From Spirochaetales bacterium (GTDB lineage Bacteria; Spirochaetota; Spirochaetia; ARS1246), in the NCBI GenBank assembly GCA_018644745.1, contig JABGPX010000292.1:1-8459 (forward strand): a stretch of DNA of 8,459 nt, written 5' to 3'. The first letter of the stretch is position 1, and every line of letters begins with the position of its first letter. Below the pieces are notes generated by a model. That model made no database searches and was not told the origin of the DNA. It saw only the letters and a program-made list of their open reading frames with translations. Position numbers and translations under genes: made by a program. Positions 7,247-8,459 of the stretch are shown piece by piece.

Positions 7247-7280
7247 TAAAAATACAGGGTGTTTCGTGCCAAGGCAAGAT
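7247..7280 (-). promoter_or_regulatory. Weak candidate sigma-70 promoter for the lipoprotein gene
   Basis: In the 75-base gap before the lipoprotein gene, the minus strand reads TTGCCT, 17 bases, TATTTT. Each hexamer matches four of six consensus positions and the spacing is ideal. It could give the gene its own promoter or an internal operon promoter. No hairpin terminator is visible in the gap, so readthrough from the HD-GYP gene is also possible. Confidence 0.3.
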
Positions 7281-7304
7281 AAGTCGGAGTATAAGGAAGA
7301 GCTA

Positions 7305-8246
7305 TTAGGCAAACTCTTTGTGTATTTCTACAAACTCATCGTAGTGAGAGATGAACAATAGAAATAAATCAGGATCAAACTGCCCGGGTGCTATTCTCTC
7401 ATCGCCATTTTTCAACAATGCAAGCGCATCTTTATAGCTGAAAGCCTTTTTATATGCTCGGTCCGATACCAATGCGTCAAATACGTCAACAATCGCGGTA
7501 ATTCGGCCTTCCGGTGAGATTTCGGTGCCTTTCTTTCCGTTCGGATAGCCGCTTCCATCCCACTTCTCATGATGATCCAGCGCGATATTATATGCCATTT
7601 CGAGTCCGTCAAGATTCGCCACAATTGAAGCGCCGAACTCAGCATGCCCCTTCACGAGGTCGAATTCTTCCGCTGTCAGACGACGGGGAAGCCGAATTAT
7701 TTCAGCTACCCGAATTTTGCCTATATCATGGAGTTGAGCAAACCGGGAGATATCCGATTGGAACGCCCGATCATATCCTGCCAAATCTGCGAGCCCACGA
7801 GCATAATGGTTAATCCGGATGACATGCTGCCCCGTGTCCTCATCTGCGGCCATCGCGGCCCGTTTCAGGGCTTCTGAGGTGTCATACAGCATTCTCTTCA
7901 GTGTAACGCTGTTGGAAATATCCATTATCGCCGCCTGGACACACGCGCAATCCGGGTTGTCCTTATGCTGCTCGATTACCCGAGAGTGAAACTTAACCGA
8001 TTTAGTGCCAATTTTACCTTCAAAGGAGAGCGATCCTTTCTTTACAAGACGGTCCATGTAAATCCCGCCCTCCATCTCACTCCCGGCAATTTCATTGATG
8101 ATTTGGACGATAGTGTAATCTCTAAAATCCTTAAAAAGAGCAGTGCAGGCCTTATTTACATAGGTAATTTTTGTTTCCCCAATGCCCACTGAGATTTCGC
8201 CGCCTAGAGCTCCGAAAATGGCATAATCAGGATCGAATTTGTTCAT
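7305..8246 (-). CDS. PAS-like domain plus HD-GYP c-di-GMP phosphodiesterase
   Basis: This 313-residue protein is probably cytoplasmic. The start at 8246 is set by AAGGA five to six bases upstream; the longer frame from 8282 lacks a comparable site. Residues about 8-115 look like a PAS-type sensor (ITYVNKACTALF, ending in AAIMDIS), followed by a short helical linker. Residues about 125-313 are HD-GYP. They contain His141, the HD pair in LHDIGK (His173/Asp174), His201 in HAEFGA, the double His in HHEKWDGSGYPNG (225-226, with GYP at 233-235), Asp254 in IVDVFDAL and SDRAYKKA. All the metal-ligand positions I can place are present, so activity on cyclic-di-GMP is likely. It has no receiver domain and no membrane span, so input probably comes through the PAS domain or a partner. 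The usual KPG loop after HDIGK reads LPR. The start lies inside the end of the preceding ORF (20-base overlap). Confidence 0.93.
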   Translation of the reverse strand: MNKFDPDYAIFGALGGEISVGIGETKITYVNKACTALFKDFRDYTIVQIINEIAGSEMEGGIYMDRLVKKGSLSFEGKIGTKSVKFHSRVIEQHKDNPDCACVQAAIMDISNSVTLKRMLYDTSEALKRAAMAADEDTGQHVIRINHYARGLADLAGYDRAFQSDISRFAQLHDIGKIRVAEIIRLPRRLTAEEFDLVKGHAEFGASIVANLDGLEMAYNIALDHHEKWDGSGYPNGKKGTEISPEGRITAIVDVFDALVSDRAYKKAFSYKDALALLKNGDERIAPGQFDPDLFLLFISHYDEFVEIHKEFA

Positions 8247-8459
8247 ATTTATCCTTAATTCTCTTCGTCGATGATATCCCATTGATTATCTGTGTGACAA
8301 TATCTGCAAAGCCTTCTGCGCTAATATCGCCCAAACCTGATAGAATGGTCAAAAACCCACTATTTGCAGGAGGAGTCTCCATGAAATCAGACCCACCAGC
8401 CGCAATAAGGAACGCCGACACAGATCTCGTTAATAATAACGGTACCGGCCGAGAGTTGG
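8227..8459 (-). CDS. Unknown protein, C-terminal part (5' end beyond window)
   Basis: A minus-strand frame is open from the window edge to a TGA at 8227-8229, giving about 76 residues. It overlaps the HD-GYP start by 20 bases, as expected of coupled operon genes. The visible protein reads PVPLLLTRSVSAFLIAAGG, a Pro/Asn/Gly stretch, FLTILSGLGDISAEGFADIV, then a charged tail (STKRIKDKYEQIRS). I do not recognise the family. A short version could start at the GTG at 8421 but has no good ribosome site, so a longer gene running off the window is more likely. Given the neighbour it may be a signalling partner; that is inference. Confidence 0.5.
   Translation of the reverse strand, partial: NSRPVPLLLTRSVSAFLIAAGGSDFMETPPANSGFLTILSGLGDISAEGFADIVTQIINGISSTKRIKDKYEQIRS

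Noticed and set aside
7255..7275. Sigma-54 promoter (minus strand TTGGCACG)
   Set aside because: The -24 part is good, but the GC of the -12 element at the required spacing is CC, so it fails the invariant position.
1..8459. CRISPR array, tRNA, rRNA, insertion sequence or defence system
   Set aside because: I saw no spaced direct repeats, no cloverleaf or rRNA-like sequence, no transposase motifs, and no nuclease or toxin genes.

Overview
This window comes from a bacterial chromosome, probably a Gram-negative and possibly an uncultured, deltaproteobacterium-like lineage. That placement is inference: it rests on a putative lipoprotein form of a DUF255 protein, a PAS/HD-GYP signalling protein, a large Ig-like plus beta-helix surface protein, and moderate base composition with standard Shine-Dalgarno sites. 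No RNA genes, CRISPR arrays, integrases or transposases are visible. No stretch over 300 bases lacks a gene.

Layout. (1) Positions 1-1724, plus strand: the 3' end of a long secreted or surface protein, with tandem Ig-like domains followed by a right-handed beta-helix. It ends at a strong hairpin terminator that can serve both convergent genes. (2) Positions 1775-2980, minus strand: the remains of an ABC-2 exporter operon. The permease is intact, but only the C-terminal part of its ATPase is present, so Walker A, the signature motif and Walker B are all missing. (3) Positions 3023-4214, plus strand: a compact unit made of a promoter carrying overlapping palindromes, a QueG-related double 4Fe-4S cluster protein, and a 130-residue protein of unknown function joined to it by a TAATG overlap. 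(4) Positions 4222-8459, minus strand: four same-strand genes. In transcription order they are a partial unknown ORF, a PAS/HD-GYP c-di-GMP phosphodiesterase, a probable lipoprotein with a thioredoxin-like CHWC site and a six-hairpin-type C-terminal region, and a short-chain dehydrogenase/reductase.

How the genes may work together. The ABC pair once formed a DrrAB-like exporter but cannot work as drawn without another ATPase. The Fe-S protein and its small partner are very likely translated together and may be functional partners. The HD-GYP gene overlaps the ORF before it by 20 bases, which suggests coupling. The lipoprotein and SDR genes follow after gaps of 75 and 50 bases and may be separate units. 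No complete novel system is evident. The most interesting places are the 2980 breakpoint with the palindromic promoter beside it, and the coupled pair at 3100-4214.
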